Below are positions 14,597 through 21,945 of a DNA stretch of 23,277 bases, piece after piece. The notes below the pieces were generated by a model. The model had not been told where the DNA came from. It saw only the letters and a list, made by a program, of their open reading frames with translations, and did no database searches. The DNA comes from an uncultured Eubacteriales bacterium (lineage in GTDB: Bacteria; Bacillota; Clostridia; Lachnospirales; Lachnospiraceae). Numbering within the stretch: the stretch's first letter is position 1; every line of letters starts with the position of its first letter. Made by a program: the position numbers and the translations under genes. The stretch is taken from the NCBI GenBank assembly GCA_900544525.1, contig UQVN01000019.1:1-23277 (forward strand), read 5' to 3'.

Positions 14597-16438
14597 TTAC
14601 TTATTTAATTTTGCAAGAATATCGTCTACGTTTAAGCCATGAACAGCACAAGCATCCTGTAAAGATTCCATCTGAGAAGCTGGACATCCTAAGCAATGCA
14701 TTCCGCTTTCCATTAAAATGTCTCCTGCATCTTCACGCATTCTTAAAATTTCACCCATGATCATATCACCTGTGATTTTATCTTCTTTTACGACAGCATC
14801 ATCTCCGAAGAATAAACGCATATCATCTTCTACAGTTGTAATTCCTGCAATACCAAAGTTTTCAACAAGAACTTTAGCCACATTCTCAGAAAGGAATGCT
14901 GGAAGAGTTGGTCCTAAGTGAATGTTTTTCACTCCTAAGTGAAGAAGTGCTAATAATACGATAACCGCTTTTTGTTCATACCATGCAATGTTATAAACAA
15001 TTGGAAGATCATTAATATCATCAAGACCAAATACTTCTTTTAATTTTAATGCGATAACAGCTAATGAATAAGAGTCGTTACACTGTCCTGCGTCAAGAAC
15101 TCTTGGAATTCCTCCAATATCGCCAAGATCTAACTTGTTGTATTTATATTTTGCACAACCTGCTGTTAAAATAACCGCATCTTTTGGAAGTGCTTTTGCA
15201 AATTCTGTGTAATAGTTTCTTGATTTTGCTCTACCATCGCAACCAGCCATAACAACAAATTTCTTAATAGCACCTGCCTTTACAGCTTCTACGATTTTAT
15301 CTGCTAAAGCAATTACCTGATTGTGAGCAAATCCACCAACGATTTCTCCTGTTTCGATTTCTGTTGGAGCTTCACATCTCTTTGCATGTTCAATAATTTC
15401 ACTGAAGTCTTTTTGTTCACCAGCACCACCAGCGATATGTTTACATCCTGGGAATCCAACGGCTCCTGTTGTATAAACACGGTCTTTGTAGCTTTCTTTT
15501 GGTGGTACAAGACAGTTTGTTGTTAAAAGAATTGGTCCGTTAAAACTTTCAAACTCTTCTTTTTGTTTCCACCAAGCATTTCCATAGTTTCCTACAAAAT
15601 GGCTATATTTTTTGAATGCTGGATAATAGTGAGCTGGTAACATTTCAGAGTGTGTATAAACATCAACCCCTGTTCCTTCTGTCTGTTCTAATAACATTTC
15701 TAAGTCTCTTAAATCATGTCCTGAAACTAAGATAGCTGGATTGTTACGAACACCGATGTTTACTTTTGTAATTTCTGGGTTACCATATTTTCCTGTGTTA
15801 GCACCATCTAAAAGCGCCATAGCATCTACACCATATTTTCCTGTTTCTAATGTAAGAGCTACTAAATCGTCGGCACTTAATGTGTCATCTAATGTTTTTA
15901 CTAATGCTTCTTGTAAGAATGCATCGATTTCTTCATTTTCGTTTTCAAGAGCATTGGCATGTTTTAAATAAGCAGACATACCTTTTAATCCATATGTGAT
16001 AAGCTCTCTTAAACTTCTTACATCTTCATTTTCTGTGGCAAGAACACCAACTTCTTTTGCTTTTGCTTCTAATTCTTCTACATTTTCTGTGTAGAAACGA
16101 GCATGAGCAGAAAGAACTTCTTTATTAGAAAGTTGTTTCATTAACTCTTCTTTTCCTGCTAATGTAGACTGAATACGAGACATGATTTTTTCATCATCGA
16201 AGTTTGCATTTGTAATTGTGATAAATAAGTTTTCTGTTACTTGATGATTCCATTCTTTTGCTACTGTCTTTCCTTCTTTTCTAAGAGCAGTTAATACTTC
16301 TGAAAGTCCTTTTGTAACATAAACTAATAAGTCTTGAAGATTTGCTGTATGTGCAGTTTTTCCACAAACACCTGCTTGTGTACATCCTTTGCATCCTGCA
16401 GTTTCCTGACATTGATAACAAAACATTTTGTTTTCCAT
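14597..16438 (-). CDS. hcp: Hydroxylamine reductase / hybrid-cluster protein
   Basis: A 613-residue Hcp (prismane protein), which reduces hydroxylamine and is a known NO reductase and S-nitrosylation factor in other bacteria. The N-terminal cysteines are Cys7-x2-Cys10-x8-Cys19-x5-Cys25, the spacing of the Desulfovibrio type with a [4Fe-4S] cluster rather than the enterobacterial [2Fe-2S] type; Cys16 is extra. All eight expected hybrid-cluster ligands are found: His241 (SGHDL), Glu265 (HSEML), Cys309, Cys400 (AGCDGR), Cys428 (AGCAKY), Cys453 (GQCNDS), Glu488 and Lys490 (WYEQK). I chose the ATG at 16438 because AAGGAG stands 8 bases before it; the 24-residue extension upstream is leader sequence. 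No hcr reductase gene is adjacent, so electrons must come from another donor. Confidence 0.97.
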   Translation of the reverse strand: MENKMFCYQCQETAGCKGCTQAGVCGKTAHTANLQDLLVYVTKGLSEVLTALRKEGKTVAKEWNHQVTENLFITITNANFDDEKIMSRIQSTLAGKEELMKQLSNKEVLSAHARFYTENVEELEAKAKEVGVLATENEDVRSLRELITYGLKGMSAYLKHANALENENEEIDAFLQEALVKTLDDTLSADDLVALTLETGKYGVDAMALLDGANTGKYGNPEITKVNIGVRNNPAILVSGHDLRDLEMLLEQTEGTGVDVYTHSEMLPAHYYPAFKKYSHFVGNYGNAWWKQKEEFESFNGPILLTTNCLVPPKESYKDRVYTTGAVGFPGCKHIAGGAGEQKDFSEIIEHAKRCEAPTEIETGEIVGGFAHNQVIALADKIVEAVKAGAIKKFVVMAGCDGRAKSRNYYTEFAKALPKDAVILTAGCAKYKYNKLDLGDIGGIPRVLDAGQCNDSYSLAVIALKLKEVFGLDDINDLPIVYNIAWYEQKAVIVLLALLHLGVKNIHLGPTLPAFLSENVAKVLVENFGIAGITTVEDDMRLFFGDDAVVKEDKITGDMIMGEILRMREDAGDILMESGMHCLGCPASQMESLQDACAVHGLNVDDILAKLNK

Positions 16439-16548
16439 GGTATGTTCTCCTTTTCTATTATTCCTACTATATTTCAACGAATGTGGCGAGTGCCTATCTA
16501 TGATTTTCATTTACATAGTAAATTTCTCGTCATTTTATCTGTTATGAT

Positions 16549-16579
16549 AACGACTTATCTTGTTTTTTGATAGGTCGTT
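16549..16579 (-). promoter_or_regulatory. Inverted repeat in the hcp leader
   Basis: AACGACTTATC (16549-16559) and GATAGGTCGTT (16569-16579) match as an inverted repeat with one mismatch (G-U in plus-sense RNA, A-C on the minus strand) around nine bases. It begins about 10 nt after the predicted transcription start, so it may be a repressor operator or a 5' stabilising hairpin. Confidence 0.45.
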
Positions 16580-16595
16580 TCCCAACCATGGTGCA

Positions 16596-16637
16596 AGTAT
16601 AACATTGTTTTTAAATCAATGTCGTTGTTTTTACAAC
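16596..16637 (-). promoter_or_regulatory. hcp promoter with Crp/Fnr-type activator site
   Basis: Minus-strand -10 TATACT (16596-16601) without a good -35. Upstream is the perfect dyad GTTGT-N4-ACAAC (16624-16637). With the start placed 7 bases after the -10 (near 16589), the dyad centre (16630.5) falls at -41.5, the classic class II position for Crp/Fnr-family activators. A second dyad ACATTG-N9-CAATGT (16602-16622) covers the spacer. hcp genes of anaerobes are often controlled by the Crp/Fnr-type HcpR, so this fits, but the regulator is not in the window. Confidence 0.55.
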
Positions 16638-16652
16638 ATTTTTAAATAAATT

Positions 16653-16820
16653 TTATTTTTTTCCTTTCTCTCCTTTAAATTGCTCTTTCATAATCTCCAT
16701 AAAACTTTTTAATAGCATATTCCCTTTTAACGCTTTATAATAAACTCCAAAAGATATTAGATCAATTCCTTCTATAAAATAATAGACCATAAAGCATTTA
16801 TCTTTTCCATCTTTTTTCAT
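16653..16820 (-). CDS. Possible small ORF or gene remnant upstream of hcp
   Basis: A 55-codon frame from ATG to TAA with a plausible amino-acid mix (basic start, then YYFIEGIDLISFGVYYK, then a Lys/Glu-rich helix ending GEKGKK). The frame is open only five codons further upstream, and no ribosome site precedes the ATG, so it could be the tail of a decayed gene. I do not recognise it. Its end is 15 bp before the predicted hcp activator site. Apart from this, the 535-bp hcp/adh gap holds only the two regulatory regions listed. Confidence 0.3.
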   Translation of the reverse strand: MKKDGKDKCFMVYYFIEGIDLISFGVYYKALKGNMLLKSFMEIMKEQFKGEKGKK

Positions 16821-16892
16821 ATCAATATATGGAAATCAAAGAGAATCGAGCAAATATTTTAAAGAAATAGGCAAGCCAAATTTTGTATAACC

Positions 16893-16950
16893 TGTCATAA
16901 TGATAGCAGACAATCATCAATTATCTAACATCACATGATTGTCATAATAT
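16893..16950 (+). promoter_or_regulatory. Operator-like region of the alcohol dehydrogenase gene
   Basis: TGTCATAAT occurs twice in the same direction (16893-16901 and 16940-16948), each followed by (G)ATAGC. In addition GACAATCAT (16909-16917) and ATGATTGTC (16935-16943) form a perfect 9-17-9 inverted repeat. A CATAATAT at 16943-16950 could be the -10 but no consensus -35 is seen, consistent with an activator. Direct repeats are typical sites for AraC-type proteins, one of which is encoded 1.3 kb away. Confidence 0.45.
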
Positions 16951-16973
16951 AGCCATTTTAGGAGGTAAAATAT

Positions 16974-17933
16974 ATGTCTATGATGAGAGCAATTCAGGTA
17001 GCTGCAAAAGGTGAGCCTATGAAACTAGTAGAAATTCCAGTACCAGAACCAAATGAAAGTCAGGTGCTTTTAAAAGTAGAAGCCTGTGGTATCTGTCACG
17101 GTGATTCAAAGGTAATCGAAGGTGCAGCTTCTTCTTACCCCCGTATTCCTGGTCACGAGGTAGTCGGTGTTATTGACAAATTAGGAGCGGGTGTTACAAA
17201 ATGGAAAGTCGGCCAAAGAGTAGGTATTGGTTGGCATGGTGGTCACGACCATACAACAGCACTCACAACAGATGGTGGCTATGCAGAATATATGTTGGCT
17301 TATGAAGATGGGCTGATTTTGATCCCCAATGAAATAACAGCGGAAGAAGCTGCTCCACTACTTTGTGCAGGAGAAACAACCTTTAGTGCATTACATAACA
17401 GCAAAGCACGTTTAGGAGATCTAGTAGCTATTTCAGGAATTGGTGGTTTAGGTCATCTTGCCATACAGTATGCGAAAAAAGCAGGCTATGAAGTGGTAGC
17501 TATTTCCCGTGGTGCAGATAAAGAACCGCTTGCAAAAGAATTGGGAGCACACCACTATATTGATAGCGAAAAAGAAAATCCTGCAGAAACTCTAAAGGCA
17601 TTAGGTGGTGCAAAAGTAATCCTTGCAACTGCACCAAATGCAGAGGTAATTTCTTCTCTAATGGGCGGTCTTGGAATAGACGGAGAGCTGATTATCGCCG
17701 CTGTAAATGAAGAACCGCTGAACTGGTCTGCTATGGACTTTTTAATGGGACCGAATACAGTCAAGGGTACCTTTACAGATATTAATGAAATGGAAGCTGC
17801 TGTCCGTTTTAGTATCCTAACAGATGTACGCCCAATGATAGAGGTATTTCCTTTAGAGAAGGCTCGTGAAGCCTATGAAAAGATGATGGCAGCAAAAACA
17901 CATTTTCGTGCCGTACTAAGTATGGAAAAATAA
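16974..17933 (+). CDS. Zinc-dependent alcohol dehydrogenase lacking the structural-zinc loop
   Basis: A 319-residue medium-chain dehydrogenase; the family is usually 335-350. Catalytic zinc ligands are present: Cys41 (GICHGD), His61-Glu62 (PGHE) and Cys131 (LLCAGET). The coenzyme fold has GIGGLGHLAIQYAK (155-168). After GIGWHGGH, where relatives have about 20 residues with four structural-zinc cysteines, this protein goes straight to DHTTALTTDGGYAEYM (92-107), so all four are missing. The frame is intact and flanking sequence normal, so this is a clean in-frame loss rather than decay. AGGAGG 8 bases before the ATG is the ribosome site. It would interconvert a primary alcohol and its aldehyde with NAD(P)H. 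The nearby AraC-type gene probably controls it. Confidence 0.93.
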   Translation: MSMMRAIQVAAKGEPMKLVEIPVPEPNESQVLLKVEACGICHGDSKVIEGAASSYPRIPGHEVVGVIDKLGAGVTKWKVGQRVGIGWHGGHDHTTALTTDGGYAEYMLAYEDGLILIPNEITAEEAAPLLCAGETTFSALHNSKARLGDLVAISGIGGLGHLAIQYAKKAGYEVVAISRGADKEPLAKELGAHHYIDSEKENPAETLKALGGAKVILATAPNAEVISSLMGGLGIDGELIIAAVNEEPLNWSAMDFLMGPNTVKGTFTDINEMEAAVRFSILTDVRPMIEVFPLEKAREAYEKMMAAKTHFRAVLSMEK

Positions 17934-17966
17934 GAAAATTATTTCAATTGTTGTAAAAAATAAAGA

Positions 17967-18054
17967 AAGACAGCCAGTCATAAACTATGCTGGCATAAGT
18001 TTATGACAACTGTCTGCAAATGTGAGAAACTCGTAAAACATGTTTCTCATTGTT
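17967..18054 (+). repeat. Structured intergenic repeat, copy C
   Basis: 88 bp, 76/88 identical without gaps to the reverse complement of copy B. In the adh-to-DUF6485 transcript direction the fold is an outer stem AGACAG / CTGTCT, an inner hairpin GTCATAAACTATGC / GCATAAGTTTATGAC (14 bp with one bulged base), a linker GCAAAT and an end hairpin GAGAAAC / GTTTCTC. The inner hairpin is fully paired here. It ends 20 nt before the next start codon. Confidence 0.75.
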
Positions 18055-18073
18055 CATAAAATATGGAGGTTAT

Positions 18074-18292
18074 ATGAATCATTTAAGTAAGTTTTGTACC
18101 TGTAAAAATTTAGACTGCCCATTACACCCAATCAATCATGATAAAGGCTGTACTCCCTGCATAAGCAAAAATCGCAAACTTCGTGAAGTACCAAATTGTT
18201 TTTTTAATTTGATACAAGATTCTGAAAATAGGAACGGGGACACGTTTCAAGACTTTGCAGAGTTAGTTATAAAAAAACAAGACAATAATTAA
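18074..18292 (+). CDS. Small cysteine-rich DUF6485-type protein
   Basis: A 72-residue protein with Cys8-x-Cys10-x4-Cys15, His18, His22, Cys26-x2-Cys29 and Cys43, in the pattern FCTCKNLDCPLHP, then HDKGCTPCI and LREVPNCFFNLI. This matches my recollection of the DUF6485 family of Firmicutes, whose function is unknown; the residues could bind one or two metal ions. GGAGG four to five bases before this ATG fixes the start; an 8-residue extension to 18050 lacks a ribosome site and overlaps the repeat. It may be co-transcribed with the alcohol dehydrogenase 140 bp upstream. Its stop is 1 bp from the convergent AraC-type gene. Confidence 0.85.
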   Translation: MNHLSKFCTCKNLDCPLHPINHDKGCTPCISKNRKLREVPNCFFNLIQDSENRNGDTFQDFAELVIKKQDNN

Positions 18293-18293
18293 A

Positions 18294-19202
18294 CTAATCT
18301 AACTTCGTTTTCGTCTGAATGCAATTGAGTATTTCTTGAATATCCTTTTGTGGGGAACGTCCAAACATTCTCCGATAATCACGGATAAATTGAGATACAC
18401 TCTCATATCCTACTTCCACTGCAGCATCTGTTACATTCGCTGATTGATCCAGCATAAGTCTCCTTGCCTCAGTAAGTCTTAGCTTTTTTTGGCATTGCAA
18501 TGGACCCATACCTACAGCATTTTTGAATTTCTGATGAAAACTGGAAAGGCTCATGTTGCTTTGCCCTGCTAAGTCTTCTACTGAAAAATCCATCTTATAA
18601 TTTTCCTTAATCCAACTGTTAATATAATAAATATCACCCGCCTGCTGAATGTTGATAATACTTTGCATAAACTGTTTACCATATCGCCCAGTGATAAGAT
18701 TGAAGATAATTTCTCTTTTTAAATGCTTTCCCATAAAAGATAATTCTGTTTCCGTCATAGTCAAAAGTCGCAAAATAGTATGAAAGAGCTTTTCATCCTC
18801 TTGTGAACAGATAGCAATAGATATATTCTCGTCAAACAGTTTTTCAGGTAAGTCGCTATCAATATCAAGCATAACAGAGATAACATCATCTACAGAAAAT
18901 TCAATGGACAATGCTAAAAATGGCGCTTTGGATGATGCAGATAAAGCCTGTCCTGCCTTTGGACTGTCAATAGCAAATATAAAATACTGTCCTTTTGTAT
19001 ATTCTTTAATTCCTTCTGTGGAATGAAGCCTCATTGTGCCTTCTACCACCAAATAAATATAAGGATTTGCTGTATCAGGAAGCGAAATATCCTTTTTCTC
19101 ATGTCGATAAGCTGTAATATATGGAACAGTAGTATCATTGTTTCCTTCCATTATTGTATGCTGTACAACAATAGCACAAATCCTATGTAATATGTTACTC
19201 AT
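18294..19202 (-). CDS. AraC-family regulator with AraC_N-type sensor domain (YqhC-like)
   Basis: A 302-residue regulator. The N-terminal part (about 20-150) is a cupin-like sensor with AYRHEKKDISLPDT, YLVVEGTMRLHS and KGQYFIFAIDSP, as in AraC_N regulators. The C-terminal part (about 195-290) has the two helix-turn-helix units, MDFSVEDLAGQSNMSLSSFH and ANVTDAAVEVGYESVSQFIRDYRRMFGRSP. The ATG at 19202 is preceded by GGAAGGGG; an 18-residue basic extension upstream has no ribosome site. In E. coli the similar YqhC activates the aldehyde reductase gene yqhD, so control of the convergent alcohol dehydrogenase is likely. The inducer is unknown, perhaps an aldehyde. Confidence 0.93.
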   Translation of the reverse strand: MSNILHRICAIVVQHTIMEGNNDTTVPYITAYRHEKKDISLPDTANPYIYLVVEGTMRLHSTEGIKEYTKGQYFIFAIDSPKAGQALSASSKAPFLALSIEFSVDDVISVMLDIDSDLPEKLFDENISIAICSQEDEKLFHTILRLLTMTETELSFMGKHLKREIIFNLITGRYGKQFMQSIINIQQAGDIYYINSWIKENYKMDFSVEDLAGQSNMSLSSFHQKFKNAVGMGPLQCQKKLRLTEARRLMLDQSANVTDAAVEVGYESVSQFIRDYRRMFGRSPQKDIQEILNCIQTKTKLD

Positions 19203-19242
19203 AGAACCCCTTCCTTTATTAAAATTTTTCTTCTGCGCCTTT

Positions 19243-19280
19243 TTGCTAACTACCAATTAGCAAATATTATTTTTATTATA
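19243..19280 (-). promoter_or_regulatory. Promoter and inverted repeat of the AraC-type gene
   Basis: A perfect -10 TATAAT on the minus strand (19275-19280) is followed by a perfect 7-7-7 inverted repeat TTGCTAA-N7-TTAGCAA (19243-19263), which would lie over the transcription start region. The -35 is weak. The repeat suits an autoregulatory site. Confidence 0.5.
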
Positions 19281-19343
19281 TCACTTGATTTTGCACAAAT
19301 AAATAGACTCATCCAAATAAAAAATAATACTCCGCTAGGTACT

Positions 19344-19370
19344 TTCCTATGATGATATCTCTTCCTATGA
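19344..19370. repeat. Short direct repeat
   Basis: TTCCTATGA occurs at 19344-19352 and 19362-19370, an 18-bp period, in the gap between the DUF3267 gene and the AraC-type promoter. No function is evident. Confidence 0.35.
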
Positions 19371-19459
19371 AGTCTATGTCATAAAAACAAAAAGTAAATA
19401 TCACAAAACGGCTGTAATTATGGTAATAATGGGTATAATTTACCTCTTTTTTTATCTTT

Positions 19460-20032
19460 TTATTTTTCTGGCAAATACCAATAAGAATTAAATTGATGCA
19501 AATATGTTTTTGCTCCTTTTGGCATTTGTGTGACAGCATTATACACATTATAATAATCTCCTGCTCCCATTCCAATTGCTAAAGTCCCCATCGTTCCCAA
19601 AAAAGAATCGTTAGGATTTATAAGAAAAATAATATATGGGATCAACCCAAACACAATATTGGGTAAAAGTGACATAATAATAAAACGAACTTTACTCATA
19701 GCTTCTGGTCCTACAACAAATAGCATCCCATCTTTTAAATTAGTGTATAAATAGACTTCTTTCTTAAAACAAATGGCATGGAGTAGTTCATGGGGGAAAG
19801 GAACTACAAAAATAGCACAAAGACCTCCTAATATACTAAATGCTCCTATTCCTGCTCGAAACCAAAAGATAAGCAATGCAATTATCATAATAAAAACGGC
19901 AATTCGATTCATAAACTTTCCCAATTCTTTTGGATTATCAAACTCTTTGAATTTTACTGCTCCTTGAAAATGTTCTCTGCTTGGCAATGATGTTGGATCG
20001 CCATTATATTTTCCTTTGTAAATTAACTTCAT
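19460..20032 (-). CDS. DUF3267 membrane protein, putative zincin-like peptidase
   Basis: A 190-residue integral membrane protein with about four membrane helices (about 42-58, 62-78, 115-138, 145-158). A metallopeptidase motif His81-Glu82-x2-His85 (FPHELLHAICF) follows the second helix, and Asp159 in GMGAGDYYNVYN is the likely third zinc ligand. This is the layout of the DUF3267 family, which is annotated as a putative zincin peptidase without known substrate. Length is normal. GAGGAG about 10 bases upstream is the ribosome site. It stands alone between the sugar transporter operon and the AraC-type gene, with no visible terminator on either side. Confidence 0.88.
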   Translation of the reverse strand: MKLIYKGKYNGDPTSLPSREHFQGAVKFKEFDNPKELGKFMNRIAVFIMIIALLIFWFRAGIGAFSILGGLCAIFVVPFPHELLHAICFKKEVYLYTNLKDGMLFVVGPEAMSKVRFIIMSLLPNIVFGLIPYIIFLINPNDSFLGTMGTLAIGMGAGDYYNVYNAVTQMPKGAKTYLHQFNSYWYLPEK

Positions 20033-20232
20033 TTCACTGATACTCCTCTAAATTTTTTCATCTTGTAGAGATACTTTATGTTTCAACAGTCTCTTTTTTC
20101 TTTCTTCTTATTCAATATAGAAAAAAAGACATCCTTCGAATCCAGATATGCATTGTAAATTTTTCGAACCAAGTGTTACAACAAAGTTTAGCCAGCACAA
20201 AATTCCTCACTTTTCCCAATTCCATTCTCTGA

Positions 20233-21072
20233 CTAACCTTTGATCGCCCCTTTTATCATTCCTGCAATTAAAAATCTTCGAAATACAAATGCAGTTACTG
20301 CTGGACATACAATCGCCAATAGTCCTGCTGCCGCCGTTAATCCATACTGTATGGTATCCTTCGTCATAAACTCAGAAGCAATAATGGCAACTGGTTTTGT
20401 CTCTAAAGAGGATGCAAGAATCAAAGGGATCTGAAACTGACTCCACGTATTTAAAAAAATAATTAATGCTGATGTAAAAATAATAGGATAAGACATTGGT
20501 ATCAAAATCTGAAAAAATGTCCTCACTCTTCCTGCTCCATCGATCCAAGCCACTTCTTCTAATTCCTTTGGAAGTGTGGCAAAATAATTGGATAATAACC
20601 ATATAAGCATTGGTAAGTACGAACTGACATAGACAATACTTAGCCAAAAAATCTGATCCAGTAGTTGGTATTTCACAAAAATTCTATAAATTGGTATGAT
20701 AGTGGCCATAACAGGAATCACCATTGTAATTAAAAGACAATTTTTAATTACATTTTTCCCCTTAAATTCCATTCTACATAGTACATAAGCGCTCAAAATT
20801 GCTACTGGAAATCCAATGCAAAAAGTAACAATAATGGCTCTTATGGAATTCCACATTCCTTGAAAAAGAAGTTGTCCTTGTCTTGATGTCCCTAAAAATA
20901 ATGCCTTATAATTTTCCCATGTTACTTCCTTTGGAAGCAAGGATAAGTGATTTGTAAACATTGCATACTCTGGAGTAATGGATAGCAAAAACGCCCAGAG
21001 AAAAGGCCCTAATATAAAGATAAGAAATAAAATTAGAAAAAAAACATATCCTATCTTTCGTACCCCTTTCAT
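20233..21072 (-). CDS. CUT1 sugar ABC transporter permease, MalG type
   Basis: A 279-residue permease with six predicted helices; the first spans about 8-32. The EAA loop that docks the ATPase is LEEVAWIDGAGRVRTFFQILIP (Glu172 to Pro192). The start codon directly follows the stop of the MalF-type gene (TAG then ATG, no gap), so both should be made in equal amounts. It is the last gene of the operon; downstream I see TTCGAA repeats and a T7 run near 20110-20150 but no convincing terminator. Substrate is likely an oligosaccharide, inferred from family. Confidence 0.93.
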   Translation of the reverse strand: MKGVRKIGYVFFLILFLIFILGPFLWAFLLSITPEYAMFTNHLSLLPKEVTWENYKALFLGTSRQGQLLFQGMWNSIRAIIVTFCIGFPVAILSAYVLCRMEFKGKNVIKNCLLITMVIPVMATIIPIYRIFVKYQLLDQIFWLSIVYVSSYLPMLIWLLSNYFATLPKELEEVAWIDGAGRVRTFFQILIPMSYPIIFTSALIIFLNTWSQFQIPLILASSLETKPVAIIASEFMTKDTIQYGLTAAAGLLAIVCPAVTAFVFRRFLIAGMIKGAIKG

Positions 21073-21945
21073 CTAATATTCAACCTCCTTATTCAGCGTA
21101 TACAAATACAACACTCCCAAAATACTAGCAAAAAACATAATAATATAAGTAAGCGCACTACCTTTTCCAAAATCTAAAAAGGAAAAGGTAATTAAATAAC
21201 TTTCTACTAATAAATTTTTTCCTAAATCGCTATATCCTGATAATGCAATAATTTCATCAAAGATATTCATGGCTGTAATTGATACGGAAGTAACACTAAT
21301 CGCAATAAATGGTTTCATCAATGGAAGTGTAATTTCAAAAAAGATTTTAGTGGAACTTCCTCCATCAATCTTTGCTGACTCATAAATATTTTGTGGCAAT
21401 GCCCTTCTTCCTGCAAAGCAAATAAGCGCTGTAAACGGAATACTTCTCCATGAAGCAACAAATGAAACAACCAAAAGTAGAGACCATCGTGAGCCAAGCC
21501 ATTCGATTGGCTGTTCTATCAAATGGAGTGCCAACAATAATTGGTTCATAAATCCATATCCAGAATGAAAAATAAATTTCCAAAGTATTCCATTTACATA
21601 TGGTGGCAGTGCCCAAGGTAGAATGGCTAGTGCAAGTAAGATTCCAGAACCTTTTCCATCTATATTTAAAAACAGTGCAACACCAATTCCGATTATCGTT
21701 GTTAATGTAACAACAACTACTAAAAGAAACACTGTATTTTTAAAACTATACCAAAAGGAATCTCCCTGTAGAATTCGAATATAGTTTTCTATTCCAACTA
21801 ACTTTATATTACTTGGCATTGTCAACTTCCATTGTTTTAAACTGTATGTAAACGTCGTAACCATTGGATAGAATACAAATATTGCCATAATCAAAAACAT
21901 AGGAAGTAACAGCATATATGGTATTATGTTTTTTTTCACTTTCAT
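21073..21945 (-). CDS. CUT1 sugar ABC transporter permease, MalF type
   Basis: A 290-residue permease with six helices, first at about 10-32. The EAA loop is IYESAKIDGGSSTKIFFEIT (about 187-206), here with Ser in place of the first Ala and a Gly after IDG. It lacks the long N-terminal extension of E. coli MalF, as is usual in Firmicutes. The start overlaps the stop of the binding-protein gene by 4 bp (ATGA), showing coupling. It works with the MalG-type partner in the cytoplasmic membrane. Confidence 0.93.
   Translation of the reverse strand: MKVKKNIIPYMLLLPMFLIMAIFVFYPMVTTFTYSLKQWKLTMPSNIKLVGIENYIRILQGDSFWYSFKNTVFLLVVVVTLTTIIGIGVALFLNIDGKGSGILLALAILPWALPPYVNGILWKFIFHSGYGFMNQLLLALHLIEQPIEWLGSRWSLLLVVSFVASWRSIPFTALICFAGRRALPQNIYESAKIDGGSSTKIFFEITLPLMKPFIAISVTSVSITAMNIFDEIIALSGYSDLGKNLLVESYLITFSFLDFGKGSALTYIIMFFASILGVLYLYTLNKEVEY

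Noticed and set aside
14718..15971. Several plus-strand frames of 65-76 codons and one minus-strand frame within hcp
   Set aside because: All are shadows of hcp, whose cluster ligands are completely conserved in the main frame.
16439..16510. N-terminal 24-residue extension of Hcp
   Set aside because: The internal ATG has AAGGAG at ideal spacing and begins with the conserved MFCYQC region; the extension lies in the leader.
20090..20180. Possible terminator after the sugar transporter operon
   Set aside because: Two TTCGAA palindromes and a T7 run are present, but no stem longer than about 6 bp forms next to the T run.
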